64,000 nucleotides of DNA from Peribacillus deserti (GCF_002863585.1 NZ_PGUY01000043.1:43798-107797), one strand, 5' to 3'. Shown: positions 8,016-16,555, numbered from the stretch's first letter. Program-made: numbers and translations. The notes: generated by a model from the sequence alone, not told the origin.

Positions 8016-8264
8016 ATGAATATCAATTTAGAGGTCACTTTGTTGGTAAACGAAACACAGGTCTTACAAAAGGGAGTTTTTCCTGTTAACAATAGTAGGT
8101 TTAAAGAGAATCCTAACAAAGAGGTTGCTTTAGTAACAAGTGAATGGATAAAACAATTGCGTAAGAAATCGGGATTCTTTTATGAAGCACAGATAGTTAA
8201 GGTCTCTTATGATAACAACGAAATCACTGATATAATTATGGAATCTATGTTTTTTCGTTCTTAA
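8016..8264 (+). CDS. Small hypothetical protein (82 aa)
   Basis: This ORF starts ATG after AAAGGAATGA and lies between the two RNA copies on the same strand. It reads MNINLEVTLLVNETQ and ends in DIIMESMFFRS. It shows alternating hydrophobic strands and a central amphipathic helix (EVALVTSEWIKQLRKKSGF) but no recognised domain. Its position makes it a possible partner or cargo of the RNA element; that is a guess. Confidence 0.5.
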   Translation: MNINLEVTLLVNETQVLQKGVFPVNNSRFKENPNKEVALVTSEWIKQLRKKSGFFYEAQIVKVSYDNNEITDIIMESMFFRS

Positions 8265-8525
8265 TTCTCTTCTCTTAAAGATAACCTTAGGTATGTCATG
8301 AAATACAAAAAACAGCTACCCTAAGCAACCTGTCTTTTTGAACTAACTCCGTTAGCTACCATTGTTTAAAAATATGTATACATATTGTAAACATTATATT
8401 TATACGATAATAAGAATTATTTATGAAACAAACATCAATAATTTCCTCCCTGTAATAATTTTCAATAAAAATGTTAAAAATTATAGGTACCTCCAATGAC
8501 ATAATAACGAAATATTAGTAACTAT

Positions 8526-8557
8526 AAAAAAAGGAGCCGTAAAAGGTCTCCTTTTTT
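8526..8557. terminator. Bidirectional hairpin terminator
   Basis: AAAAAAGGAG pairs with CTCCTTTTTT over 10 bp. It separates the small ORF at 8016 from the gene remnant on the other strand. From 8759 to 9027 there are two degenerate copies of an agtatatcgGAAATaCAGC-like motif (about 8791 and 8857) and no gene. Confidence 0.6.
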
Positions 8558-8562
8558 CAGCG

Positions 8563-8758
8563 ATTTCCCGTATTCCCTAATAGCACTAGTCCTGACTTAT
8601 CATCAGTCAAATCAGGAACCAAGGTTTCAGTATTCGGCTGAATCTTAGGGTCAATTGCTACAAGTAAAGTATTTCATTAATGTCAAAGTAATATCATCCT
8701 TATCTTGCTCATCACGAGCAAGTCCAACTCTTGGCTGTTCTCAGCCATAGCCTGCGAA
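8563..8758 (-). pseudogene. Decayed gene fragment, copy a
   Basis: This stretch is about 75-80% identical to 31434-31627. On the minus strand the better copy still encodes PRLRLALNEPDEDDITLTI and GIVLLGNTGN; here the frame is broken by stops and indels. I weakly recall HesB/IscA-like small Bacillus proteins of this kind (RLRLAL followed by an acidic EPxEDD turn), but the assignment is uncertain. Confidence 0.5.
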
Positions 8759-9027
8759 GCGGCTGGTACTGTTTTGAGCCTCATCAAAGGAGTATATCGG
8801 AAATACAGCCTTTAAAGAGGTTATTTCTTTCAACTGACTTGATCCTCTACCAAAAAAGTATATCAGAAATTCAGCATTTATGTGTTATTCGTTTCTGACT
8901 TATTCTCTAACACATCTGGTTAGATTACATTGTCAAACGGACTAAACTGACAATCATGCAAATTATACGAGAGTAATATTTCGTATTTATTTTTTATTTG
9001 TAAGGCAGGGTTTTTTAAGTCAGGATT

Positions 9028-9374
9028 AACTGAGGGTGGTGAAGAAGAGCTACTTACCCTTGTTAAAAGGGTAAGAAAGCGTCTACTGCGTAACGGAGCC
9101 AGTGTCGCTGCATGATAGTGTTATAAATAACAAATGCCCAGGTCCTGCTTTACCATTCAACTTATCACAAGTTCTATCATGCCCTACCTAAGCAAAAGCT
9201 TACAGGGACGGGATGTGTATTTTTTCAAATACTCTGGGGATAGTAATTCCCTTCTAACGGGAGACTCCCTGCTGATTAGGCGGGGCGGAGGAAAACGGGA
9301 AACTCTCGCAATTTGTTACGTTTTTTTTCTACTTAGAAATGCCTATCAAATATAAGTAGGGCTCACTGCCAGTT
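9028..9374 (+). ncRNA. Candidate large structured RNA, copy 2
   Basis: Near-identical to 7409-7757. Closing helix arms are at 9028-9041 and 9364-9374. The most variable part is the first hairpin, which is rewritten but still folds: CTTACCC loop GGGTAAG here, TACC/GGTA in copy 1. That is a compensated change expected of RNA. The upstream 50 bp are unrelated between copies, so each copy was placed as a unit. Sequence similarity continues to about 9460. From there to 9725 I see only a family A repeat. Confidence 0.6.
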
Positions 9375-9527
9375 ATATGTGGTTTTAATGTTGCCATACA
9401 TAATACTAAGAATATAATTTTTATCCTTTGTCCCTTAAGATAATTTTTGATATTATTTTGCTATTTTTTATAAAGTGGATCTGTATCATGTAATTGGAGA
9501 TTTTTCTAGTGGGTTGGTTTATAATTA

Positions 9528-9592
9528 CACGAAAAGGGGTGCCGGAACAGCCGTTTGTTCTTAAACTAACGCACCCATTAGTTCAAGATCTT
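9528..9592. repeat. Family A dispersed repeat
   Basis: Bipartite element: an imperfect GGxGCCGxAxCAGCC hairpin, then CTTAAACTAACGCACCCATTAG in which ACTAA and TTAGT pair. Members of this family recur throughout 9.5-32 kb (see findings). On the minus strand the first half usually reads GGCTGCTTCGGCAGCCTTTTT, a classic terminator. Confidence 0.6.
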
Positions 9593-9724
9593 ATGTAAAA
9601 TAAAAACGCCTATTTGTAAAGTAATCTAATTGAATCTGACAGCTGCTTCAACCGCTATTCTGTTTTCTTTTCTTCTATTATATAATCAAGCCATAAGCGG
9701 CAAAAATGGATGAATAGTTGCTAA

Positions 9725-9922
9725 AAGTTTCACAGTTTTATTGTCTAATCTTCTGGATCCCTTGGGGCTCATGGGTTGAAGGAGGTTACACAGTGGTTCA
9801 ATTGCCAGAACTTCCATTCTGACCACTGAACCTTACCAAAACAAGTGAAATAGTTGTATCCCTACTCCCCCAAGGGAATAAAACGAAAATAGCTGTATAA
9901 CTTTTTGTGTAAGTTATTAATC
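9725..9922 (-). repeat. 200-bp repeat R, copy 1 (inverted relative to copies 2 and 3)
   Basis: Its reverse complement aligns along its length with 14234-14434 and 17310-17511. Conserved blocks: cttacacaa, agttacacag, gaatggaagttctggcaatt, gaaccactgtgtaacctcc and a terminal ttacacaa...tgtgtaa inverted pair. No ORF. Probably a small non-coding mobile or regulatory repeat. Confidence 0.6.
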
Positions 9923-9962
9923 GGCGGAGAGACATGTGTTGGAACTTATTTCTCCTGTATTA

Positions 9963-10709
9963 TTAACTCATTTTTAAATCAAAAGCTCTTTCTAGATTTT
10001 CCTTTAATCGCTCACTTCTTTTGGCAATAAATGTGGTCCAAAATGTTTTGCCTATCTTAGCGAGCTGTTCACTAGAATAATCACTTACCTCAAATTTTCC
10101 CCAGCACCCATCTTTAGTCAGCTTATCCCAGGAAACATAGTCAGCAAATTTATTATGTTCGACCGGCACTTCAGACCCCATATTTTCTATCTTTACAAGT
10201 TCAGGACATAACCACAAAGCTGTGCAAACAGATAAGAAACCTCCATGTTTCTCCTTTAATCCCTCAATTCCCGCTTCTCTTAACGCTTCTTCCCAAGCTA
10301 AATGTCGGTGAGTTGTAATGAGGATCAGGTCTTGGTATTTAAAGTTTATATGTTTTACAAATGAAGATTCCCAATATGCTCCGCCGTGTCCATTGCATAG
10401 AACGAATTTATTGAATCCTTGTCTCTTAAGGTTTACAATGACTTCCTCTAACATGGCGGTTAAAATGCTCGGACTTATTGTAACTGTTCCCTTAAAGGAA
10501 GCATGTTCTTCGGAAGTATTAAATGGAATGGTTGGAAGTACATAAGCTCCTAAAGCATTACCAAATGCTTCTGCATATTCTTCGGCAATTAAGGTATCCA
10601 AATGCATTGGAAGGTAGGGTCCGAATTGTTCAGTAGCTCCTACGGAAATCATGGCAATATCCGTACCGCTTTCTCGTATGGTTTTTGTGGAATTTTTAAA
10701 ACTTAACAA
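9963..10709 (-). CDS. Creatininase-family amidohydrolase-like protein (248 aa)
   Basis: Family hallmarks are present: SVGATEQFGPYLPMHLDT (residues 22-39), where Glu27, His36 and Asp38 are the usual metal ligands; NGHGG near residue 107; and KHGGFLSVCTALW near 155, replacing the common HAGExET box. Creatininases hydrolyse cyclic amides and related enzymes act on formamides. Length is normal for the family. Here Gly replaces the usual Ala-Gly-Glu pattern in the third motif, so activity is uncertain. A frameshifted second copy is at 15808-16555 and a short third remnant at 21613. Confidence 0.8.
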   Translation of the reverse strand: MLSFKNSTKTIRESGTDIAMISVGATEQFGPYLPMHLDTLIAEEYAEAFGNALGAYVLPTIPFNTSEEHASFKGTVTISPSILTAMLEEVIVNLKRQGFNKFVLCNGHGGAYWESSFVKHINFKYQDLILITTHRHLAWEEALREAGIEGLKEKHGGFLSVCTALWLCPELVKIENMGSEVPVEHNKFADYVSWDKLTKDGCWGKFEVSDYSSEQLAKIGKTFWTTFIAKRSERLKENLERAFDLKMS

Positions 10710-10777
10710 TTCACATTCCCCTTTATTCTTAATATTCTTTATTTTACCATACGACTTCCAGAATTTTTACAATTAAA

Positions 10778-10880
10778 TAAGAACGGCTATAGCGATCCTT
10801 CACTATTCCTCTGTACTGTTTGGTAATAAGGGTGATTCATGAGGCGGACTCGCTCATGAATGACAGATTACACACTTATA
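10778..10880 (-). repeat. Family B dispersed repeat
   Basis: AAGAACGGCTATAGCGATCCTT is a hairpin (minus strand: GATCGCTATAGCCGTTCTT). A conserved trailer follows containing gtttggtaataagggt and cgctcatgaatga and ending attacacactta. The same unit, with the same trailer, occurs at 17053-17162. It probably acts as the terminator of the minus-strand sigma/anti-sigma operon. Confidence 0.5.
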
Positions 10881-10921
10881 TAGAAGAAAGTCGGTGTTGA
10901 CTCTAGAAACTCCCCACTCGC

Positions 10922-11620
10922 TTATTTTAACGAATTGGCTATTTCTATTAAATCTTCTTTTGTGTAAGTGTTTTTGGTAGTAGCCGGCATCATTAAAAGC
11001 AATTGATAGCTTGTTTCGTTTTCGTTGTCCGTCCAGAACAAAGCCTTCCCGTCATCTATTTGGTCCGTCTTCTTCCAATATGCAGTTGTGCCGTCCTTTA
11101 GCTTTACTTTTTCTAAGTGCTCGGTATCGCTGATCGGGACTTTGGCTCCCCAAGACCCCACGCTGAGCAATTCACCTCTCGTATATGAATAAAAGCTGAT
11201 ATCGACAGGTCCATTCGGAACTACATTCGAATAGGTAATACTCACATTTTTCACTTTGAATGGAACTTTTGCTGGGACTTTAAGTAGTTCCAGGCGATTC
11301 TCTGGAAGCTTTTTCAACTCATTATTGAATTCTGGATGCTTCTCCGCCAAACCTTCGATCGTCAAGTCACCATTTGAGCTTTGCGTACTCGTCATGTTTT
11401 CGATAATATTCAATTTACTTGCTGTGAATCCCACAATAATTACTATTATCGCCGTCAGTACAGTGAAACTAAGCATAGATGTAAAAGTGTATTTTTTAAC
11501 TTTTTTGCTGTTTGTTCTAATCCTATGGCGTACATTATTTTTAAGTTTTTCATCAAATGAATAGGTGTTAAGAACAGTCTGCTCCATTTGTTTTCTTATT
11601 TGTTTTAATTCATTCTCCAT
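10922..11620 (-). CDS. Membrane-anchored anti-sigma factor (232 aa)
   Basis: A cytoplasmic N-terminal segment of about 44 residues (MENELKQIRKQMEQTV...) precedes one transmembrane helix (about 46-66, FTSMLSFTVLTAIIVIIVGF). An extracytoplasmic domain of about 160 residues follows, similar in layout to DUF4367-type domains of Bacillus anti-sigma proteins. The gene starts inside the 3' end of the ECF sigma gene (11-bp overlap), the classic arrangement for a sigma factor and its inhibitor. It should bind the sigma factor at the membrane until an envelope signal releases it. The signal is unknown. Confidence 0.75.
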   Translation of the reverse strand: MENELKQIRKQMEQTVLNTYSFDEKLKNNVRHRIRTNSKKVKKYTFTSMLSFTVLTAIIVIIVGFTASKLNIIENMTSTQSSNGDLTIEGLAEKHPEFNNELKKLPENRLELLKVPAKVPFKVKNVSITYSNVVPNGPVDISFYSYTRGELLSVGSWGAKVPISDTEHLEKVKLKDGTTAYWKKTDQIDDGKALFWTDNENETSYQLLLMMPATTKNTYTKEDLIEIANSLK

Positions 11621-12161
11621 ACAGCTGCACCCCTTTCGGATACATCTTACTTAGAATTTCCTTCGCTCTTACCATTCTTGATTTTATGGTATTTTCGTTC
11701 TGATTAAGGCACTTTGATATTTCATTTATTTTCATATCTTCAAAGTAATAAAGGAAGATTACTTCGCGATATTTAATAGGCATGGACAAAACTGAACTCC
11801 ATAGTTCTTTTGAATTTTCTTTTTTAACTGCTAATGATTCAGTTGAATGATCATTATTTTTGACGTACATATTAATTTTGTTTGTTAATATTACTTTTCT
11901 TGCCTGCCAGCTTTTTAAATAGTCTTTGCTCTGGTTGATCGCAATTCTTATGATCCACGTTCTTAAGGAAGATTCACCTCTGAATGAATCATATTGCTTA
12001 TAGATCTTTACAAAAACATCTTGGGCAATATCCTCTGCCAGACTGTAGTCTTTTACATACGAATAGGCGACATATAACACATCATTGCCGTACTGGTTCA
12101 TTATTTCTTCTAAAAAGCTGTCTTTTGATTCGTCTTCAGAAACCCTCTTAAACTCATTCAA
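11610..12161 (-). CDS. ECF-family RNA polymerase sigma factor (183 aa)
   Basis: Region 2 is visible at about residues 22-90: VLYVAYSYVKDYSLAEDIAQDVFVKIY and SLRTWIIRIAINQSKDYLKSW. Region 4 is at about 120-175, with IKYREVIFLYYFEDMKINEISKCL and ENTIKSRMVRAKEIL forming the -35 binding HTH. Length fits group 4 sigma factors of the SigM/SigV/SigW type. AGGAGCG precedes the ATG. It overlaps its anti-sigma gene and has a candidate self-type promoter upstream at 12197-12223. Confidence 0.9.
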   Translation of the reverse strand: MNEFKRVSEDESKDSFLEEIMNQYGNDVLYVAYSYVKDYSLAEDIAQDVFVKIYKQYDSFRGESSLRTWIIRIAINQSKDYLKSWQARKVILTNKINMYVKNNDHSTESLAVKKENSKELWSSVLSMPIKYREVIFLYYFEDMKINEISKCLNQNENTIKSRMVRAKEILSKMYPKGVQLYGE

Positions 12162-12196
12162 TTTCTCACGCTCCTATCTTAGCTATCTAAGTATTT

Positions 12197-12223
12197 GACG
12201 ATGCTCTTGATAAAAAAGTTGAA
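12197..12223 (-). promoter_or_regulatory. Candidate autoregulatory ECF promoter
   Basis: On the minus strand TTCAAC (12218-12223) and CGTC (12197-12200) are separated by 17 bases, with a T run after the -35 element. This resembles the TGAAAC-N16-CGTC/A promoters of Bacillus ECF sigma factors. The -10 element is 36 bases upstream of the sigma start codon. Confidence 0.5.
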
Positions 12224-12294
12224 ATTACATTAATAAATTTTACAATCACCAGATATATAAAAAGACTGCCAGAGCAGCCTTAGATTTAATTCTG

Positions 12295-12465
12295 TTAATT
12301 TGGATTATCTCCGCCGGGAAAGATGTTTTTCGATTGTTCTTCGATCCTAATTCGCTCAATTTCTTGTGCATCAGAAGTATTTCTCTTGAACACTCGATTT
12401 CCAAGAACACGCATTATTTGAACCACCACTACGATGGCTATAATGCCTACTAATGTCCATATCAT
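12295..12465 (-). CDS. Small membrane protein (56 aa)
   Basis: The start at 12465 (MIWTLVGIIAIVVVV) follows AAAGGAGGGGAAATAAC. One N-terminal transmembrane helix is followed by a charged tail with an RIRIEEQ segment ending GGDNPN. A TATAAT-like box lies about 25 bases upstream. A plus-strand partner of similar style (one helix plus polar tail) is at 12757. Function unknown. Confidence 0.6.
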   Translation of the reverse strand: MIWTLVGIIAIVVVVQIMRVLGNRVFKRNTSDAQEIERIRIEEQSKNIFPGGDNPN

Positions 12466-12573
12466 GTTATTTCCCCTCCTTTTCTTTATGTAGTTATAAT
12501 ACATATTTTTGTATTATTTGGTAATTTCCTTAATTATAAAAAAAACCGCTGTTAGCGATTCTCGGAGTGTAAT

Positions 12574-12684
12574 TTATTCTGATGCCTTCTTTCTTGCCCT
12601 AATAAGTGTACTTTTGCTAATGCCAGTCATGCCTTCAACTTCTTTGTAGGAATGGGTTTCCAACAACATTAGTTCGTGTTGCAT
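12574..12684 (-). pseudogene. Remnant of a site-specific recombinase C-terminus
   Basis: A 36-codon frame reads [19 protein letters not shown], then [17 protein letters not shown]. The Tyr-Lys-Glu-Val...Gly-Ile-Ser-Lys-Ser-Thr-Leu pattern is the HTH_7-type C-terminal domain of small serine resolvases. The catalytic domain is missing, so this is a relic of a mobile element. Some isolated HTH use cannot be excluded. Confidence 0.5.
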
Positions 12685-12756
12685 TTGCTTTTTATTATAA
12701 ATGAAATCCTATTGTATGGAAATAAATGTTATATTTATTTAAAGGAGAGTGATTGC

Positions 12757-12930
12757 GTGACTTGGTTAGTTCTAGCTGTTCTCGGTATTTTGGTATTCGC
12801 CCTTTTTATTGATTGGAAACGCAAGAAAAATAATAACAATCCCCATAACCCAATAAATCATAACGCTAAGCCTGGTGAGGACACGAATCATACGATGGGT
12901 GATAACCGTTATTCGGGTGGAGGGCAATAA
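12757..12930 (+). CDS. Small membrane protein (57 aa)
   Basis: A GTG start at 12757 is chosen because AAAGGAGAG lies eight bases upstream. One N-terminal transmembrane helix (WLVLAVLGILVFALFIDW) is followed by an Asn/His-rich tail ending in a glycine cluster. No family is recognised. Confidence 0.55.
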   Translation: MTWLVLAVLGILVFALFIDWKRKKNNNNPHNPINHNAKPGEDTNHTMGDNRYSGGGQ

Positions 12931-12995
12931 AGTTACCAATGCCAAGCATTTTTAGAGACCTTTCTGAGTTCTCTTTTGCATACGTTTAGTGAAAG

Positions 12996-13052
12996 AAAAA
13001 GCTTCCCAAGCAGCCCTAGCCCTACATTCTTTAATTAAAGCACCCGTTTGTT
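12996..13052. repeat. Family A dispersed repeat
   Basis: The AAAAAGCTTCCCAAGCAGCC half-hairpin and AAAGCACCCGTTTGTTGAAG tail match the family pattern with several mismatches. Confidence 0.5.
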
Positions 13053-13103
13053 GAAGAAGAACAAATATGGGTTAATGTTAGATGCTTTCTTTGCAATAAA
13101 GAA

Positions 13104-13448
13104 TCAAACCCCATAATGTATCATGTGTTTGTTGTCTTCGTTTGCCTCATTAATTTTTGTAGCCAATTCATTAAGTGCTGCGGATCCCTCATAAAATGTT
13201 GAAGATATAACAGCTTCGTAGAATAATGATAGTGACTCAGGAGGAATAATTGTAATTCCCCAATAGGCAAAACCAAAGTCTGGGCGTTTAAGCGAATGAT
13301 AGTATGTTTTCATAATAGATAAATGCTCACTTAAGCTATTAATAATATCATCATCAACGGATATACACTTGTATCTTAATGGTTCATAACCAATCTCATT
13401 TTTCTCGTTTACAATATCTTCAATGATTCCAAATTCATGAACAGGCAT
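13104..13448 (-). CDS. Conserved hypothetical protein (114 aa)
   Basis: The start at 13448 (MPVHEFGIIEDIV) follows GAGAGGAGGAAAATA. It is a soluble protein with an acidic DDDIINSLSEHLSIM helix and an FGFAYWGITIIPPESL segment. I recall similar uncharacterised proteins in Bacillus but no function. No neighbours in the operon. Confidence 0.6.
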   Translation of the reverse strand: MPVHEFGIIEDIVNEKNEIGYEPLRYKCISVDDDIINSLSEHLSIMKTYYHSLKRPDFGFAYWGITIIPPESLSLFYEAVISSTFYEGSAALNELATKINEANEDNKHMIHYGV

Positions 13449-13512
13449 TATTTTCCTCCTCTCATTCTGGTTCCATCTCACGACTACTCTTTATACCTCT
13501 GTTCGTAAAGCA

Positions 13513-13575
13513 ACAAAAAGGGCGTCAAGGTAGCCAGTGCTGCTTAAACTAACGCACCCGTTTGTTCAAGAATGT
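13513..13575. repeat. Family A dispersed repeat
   Basis: AACAAAAAGGGCGTCAAGGTAGCC, then TTAAACTAACGCACCCGTTTGTT: a degenerate first hairpin with a well-kept second half. Confidence 0.5.
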
Positions 13576-13605
13576 TTTAGAATTAGTGTTATTTATAGTT
13601 GAAAT

Positions 13606-13761
13606 TTACTTAGAGGAATAATTAATCCTCTGTAGCTTTGATTCATGAACTAATTCAACATTATATTGGCTTCCTGCTTCCCTGATTTCCCAATACCCCG
13701 ATGAATACTTGTGCATAACCGTATAAACCTTACCATTGTAATGTACTTTTTCTAAATTCAA
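13606..13761 (-). CDS. Small hypothetical protein (51 aa)
   Basis: A TTG start at 13761 follows GAGGCGGATCAC. The ORF reads LEKVHYNGKVYTVMHKYSSG, then YWEIREAGSQYNVELVHES. The regular beta-rich pattern (NGKVYTV, GYWEI, YNVELV) looks like a small SH3-like or YodL-like fold rather than noise. The 60-residue ORF at 966 has a similar opening. Function unknown. Confidence 0.5.
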   Translation of the reverse strand: MNLEKVHYNGKVYTVMHKYSSGYWEIREAGSQYNVELVHESKLQRINYSSK

Positions 13762-13847
13762 GTGATCCGCCTCATTTTTCTGTTAATCAGAGTACATTAT
13801 AAAATAAAACCAAGTAAATTAATAGGATTACTTTATGGATTCAACTA

Positions 13848-13905
13848 AAAAAAGGATGCCGAAGCAACCTTTCTTCAACTAAACGCACCCTTTTGTTTGA
13901 GATCA
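13848..13905. repeat. Family A dispersed repeat
   Basis: AAAAAAAGGATGCCGAAGCAACC, then CAACTAAACGCACCCTTTTG. Part of the otherwise empty stretch 13762-14469. Confidence 0.5.
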
Positions 13906-13989
13906 ATTATATATAGGCTTACGCCTTGGAAACTTATAAATAAAACGGAATAACATATTATTACTGGTCCAATTTCATAACCGTTTGAA

Positions 13990-14020
13990 AAGAACACAGA
14001 GCGTCTTGCTCTGTGTTCTT
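13990..14020 (-). terminator. Perfect 13-bp hairpin
   Basis: AAGAACACAGAGC and GCTCTGTGTTCTT pair without mismatch around a 5-base loop. The minus strand continues TTTTC, so it is best read as a minus-strand terminator. Gap 13762-14469 otherwise holds only repeats (family A at 13848 and 14095, repeat R at 14234). Confidence 0.6.
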
Positions 14021-14094
14021 CTCATTACAAAGATTCTAATGTAGCGATATTCCTAAATGATTAACAAATCACAAAGAAATCTAAAAATGCCTCA

Positions 14095-14155
14095 AGACAC
14101 TTTTTTGGAACAAATATCCATTGTTAAACTAACGCACCCTTTAGTTAAACAAGGC
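14095..14155. repeat. Family A repeat, second half only
   Basis: TTGTTAAACTAACGCACCC, then TTTAGTTAAAC: the 3' hairpin of the family with a degraded 5' half. Confidence 0.4.
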
Positions 14156-14233
14156 ACAAAATAATTAATCCGATCTTGCATATCCAAATTACACAATGTA
14201 TACGGTTCTATCAGGTTACATAATAAACTTTAG

Positions 14234-14434
14234 TCGATTAATACTTACACAAATAGTTACACAGTTATTTTCTCCACTTCTCTTGGGGGAGTATAGCTAA
14301 GACTGCTTTTCTTGTTTTAGTAAGGTTCAGTGGTCAGAATGGAAGTTCTGGCAATTGAACCACTGTGTAACCTCCTTCGACCCTTTAGCCCCAAGGGATC
14401 CAGAAGGTTACACAATAAAATTGTGTAACTTTTC
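14234..14434 (+). repeat. 200-bp repeat R, copy 2
   Basis: Matches 9725-9922 in inverted orientation and 17310-17511 in direct orientation. It ends in a perfect hairpin, GTTACACAAT-AAA-ATTGTGTAAC (14407-14429). The centre has CAGTGGT/ACCACTG arms around AGAA-tggaag-TTCT. The outer GTTACACAG and CTGTGTAAC arms can also pair. Confidence 0.65.
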
Positions 14435-14469
14435 CACCTGATGTTCCTAAGTTTCACTTTCTTATCTAG

Positions 14470-15102
14470 TTATATAATAGAAGAAATAGTTTCTATACAT
14501 TTCTTTTTTAAATCTAATATCCGTGCCCGAGCATCGTTGTGTGAGATGAAAATTTCGCTTCCGTCTCTATCTAATGCATATTGAATTGGGATAGATATTT
14601 CTGAATCTCTATAGGAGCCATCTGCATGGCTAGAACCCACAATCATTACTTTATGGGTAACGGCAATTTCTTTTGCTTTTGCAATCCATTCTTCAAATTG
14701 TTCTTCGCTAAACATACCGACACCAATAGGATGAACAATTAAATCCGGTCCCGTTTCTTCACTTTTTACTCCTTGCAGTATTAATTCATCACAAAGGATG
14801 TGACCCACTTTCAAATCACCCACTGTTTCAAAAGATGTTGCACTATATTTTACTCGATCTAAAATGACTTCACCCTGTCGGTTTATTAAGACCGCTCTAT
14901 CTTTTGGTGATTCGTTTAGCTTGCGATAACCTCCGATCAGAAATACATTATATTGTTTTGCCAGTGTGCAGGCTTGCTCAATGTTTTCATTAAGATATCC
15001 TTCCGGAAACAAAACTATATCCACATAAGGGGTTTTTTGCAGCTCTGCTTCAAGCTGGGCAATTTGTTTCTCCAGTTTCGGTTGTATAATTAACATTTTC
15101 AA
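14470..15102 (-). CDS. Nitrilase-superfamily carbon-nitrogen hydrolase (210 aa)
   Basis: The protein has the C-N hydrolase fold in short form: LFPEGYL (residues about 31-37) holds the catalytic Glu, [15 protein letters not shown] covers the Lys region in degenerate form, and [12 protein letters not shown] takes the place of the usual Cys-containing strand. No clear catalytic Cys is seen there, so it may be a non-enzymatic or altered member. A TTG start is kept because GGGGG lies eight bases upstream and the codon overlaps the upstream stop; ATG at 15096 is the alternative. It is co-transcribed with the DUF2441-like gene. Confidence 0.65.
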   Translation of the reverse strand: MKMLIIQPKLEKQIAQLEAELQKTPYVDIVLFPEGYLNENIEQACTLAKQYNVFLIGGYRKLNESPKDRAVLINRQGEVILDRVKYSATSFETVGDLKVGHILCDELILQGVKSEETGPDLIVHPIGVGMFSEEQFEEWIAKAKEIAVTHKVMIVGSSHADGSYRDSEISIPIQYALDRDGSEIFISHNDARARILDLKKKCIETISSII

Positions 15103-15728
15103 TTTTTATTCCCCCATCTACAATCAACAGAAGTATAAGCAGAGAAATCATCAATAATTTCTATCACTTCAATTTTCCCGTTAATCAAAAGTTCAGGAAG
15201 CTCACTTTTTACATTACCCTTCCAATATTCTCTTGCCTGTTCAATTTTTTGAGAGAAGGGAGCCCCGTCTTCTTTAGGCAAAAGGGCTGCATCACCCTCA
15301 AAAGAACTCCCATTCACACGAAGTTTAACAATCTGTAAGACTTCCCGGTTATAGAAATCAAATATTCCCTTCCATTTCAAAACGTCTTCATAGCTTTTTG
15401 CAGCGTACAGGCAAGACAATCTTGACGGATACTGGGGGTATTCCTGCAGTCTAACCATCTCTGCTATCGTTTCTCTAATCGTCCTTATGGTTTGATCTAC
15501 ATAGTTAATCAAAACGCCAGCATTTTCTTTATTGATATTCAAGCCTTCATCCGTATAATGACCTTGTAAAATCTGAATAGAATCTTCGCCTTTAGAATTC
15601 AATTGTTCCCTTTCAAAAAAGAAGCGATATAACGTATTGGGCTGGTTATTCTCGAAGTTAATGAACTGCCTAAGACTCATTTTCTTCCTAGTAACGATAT
15701 GATAAACATACATTTCGTTCTCATTCAT
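15099..15728 (-). CDS. DUF2441-like protein (209 aa)
   Basis: The start at 15728 ([17 protein letters not shown]) is preceded by AGGGGGC; a longer frame begins at 15785. The opening [16 protein letters not shown] and the central [18 protein letters not shown] segment fit uncharacterised Bacillus proteins related to DUF2441, whose members suggest ADP-ribosyltransferase-like folds. The function is not established. Its stop overlaps the start of the nitrilase-like gene, implying coupled translation. Confidence 0.55.
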   Translation of the reverse strand: MNENEMYVYHIVTRKKMSLRQFINFENNQPNTLYRFFFEREQLNSKGEDSIQILQGHYTDEGLNINKENAGVLINYVDQTIRTIRETIAEMVRLQEYPQYPSRLSCLYAAKSYEDVLKWKGIFDFYNREVLQIVKLRVNGSSFEGDAALLPKEDGAPFSQKIEQAREYWKGNVKSELPELLINGKIEVIEIIDDFSAYTSVDCRWGNKN

Positions 15729-15807
15729 GGTCTGCCCCCTGCTGGATTTCTTCATTATCTGATATATATAGAAACCATAGCACACCTTAACAATTTCTCC
15801 TGTACTA

Positions 15808-16555
15808 TTAACTCATTTTTAAATCAAAAGCTTTATCTAGATTTTCCTTTAATCGCTCACTTCTTTTGGCAATAAATGTGGTCCAAAATGTTTTGCCTAT
15901 CTTAGCGAGCTGTTCACTAGAATAATCACTTATCTCAAAATTTCCCCAGCACCCATCTTTAGTGAGCTTATCCCAGGAAACATAATCAGCAAATTTTATT
16001 ATGCTCGACCGGCTCTTCAGATCCCATATTTTCTATCTTTACAAGATCGGGACATAGCCACAAAGCGGTGCATACGGATAAGAAACCTCCATGTTTCTCC
16101 TTTAATCCTACAATGTCCGCTTCTCTTAACGCTTCTTCCCAAGCTAAATGTCGGTGAGTTGTAATGAGGATCAGGTCTTGGTACTTAAAGTTTATATGTT
16201 TCACAAATGAAGACTCCCAATATGCTCCACCGTGACCATTGCATAGAACAAATTTTTTGAATCCCTGTCTTTTAAGATTCACAATGATTTCTTCTAACAT
16301 GGCGGTTAAAATGTTCGGACTTATTGTAACCGTTCCCTTAAAGGAAGCGTGTTCTTCGGAAGTATTAAATGGAATGGTTGGAAGTACATAAGCCCCTAAA
16401 GCATTACCAAATGCTTCTGCATATTTTTCGGCAATTAAGGTATCCAAATGCATTGGAAGGCAGGGTCCGAATTGTTCAGTAGCACCTACTGAAATCAAGA
16501 CAGTATCCGTGCCGCTTTCCCGGATGGTTTTTGTGGAATCTCTAAAACTTAACAA
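15808..16555 (-). pseudogene. Second creatininase-family gene, frameshifted
   Basis: This is a near-identical duplicate of 9963-10709, including the upstream 60 bases. An extra T in a run at about 15996 (aaattttattatg here, aaatttattatg in copy 1) shifts the frame, so translation ends after EPVEHNKIC, about 60 residues early. The rest of the gene continues in another frame to the matching stop at 15808. The metal-binding motifs are before the shift. A sequencing error in the T run is possible. Confidence 0.75.

Noticed and set aside
9028..9374. Group I or group II intron
   Set aside because: No domain V-like hairpin, no P-Q-R-S core, no intron-encoded protein, and no interrupted gene around either copy.
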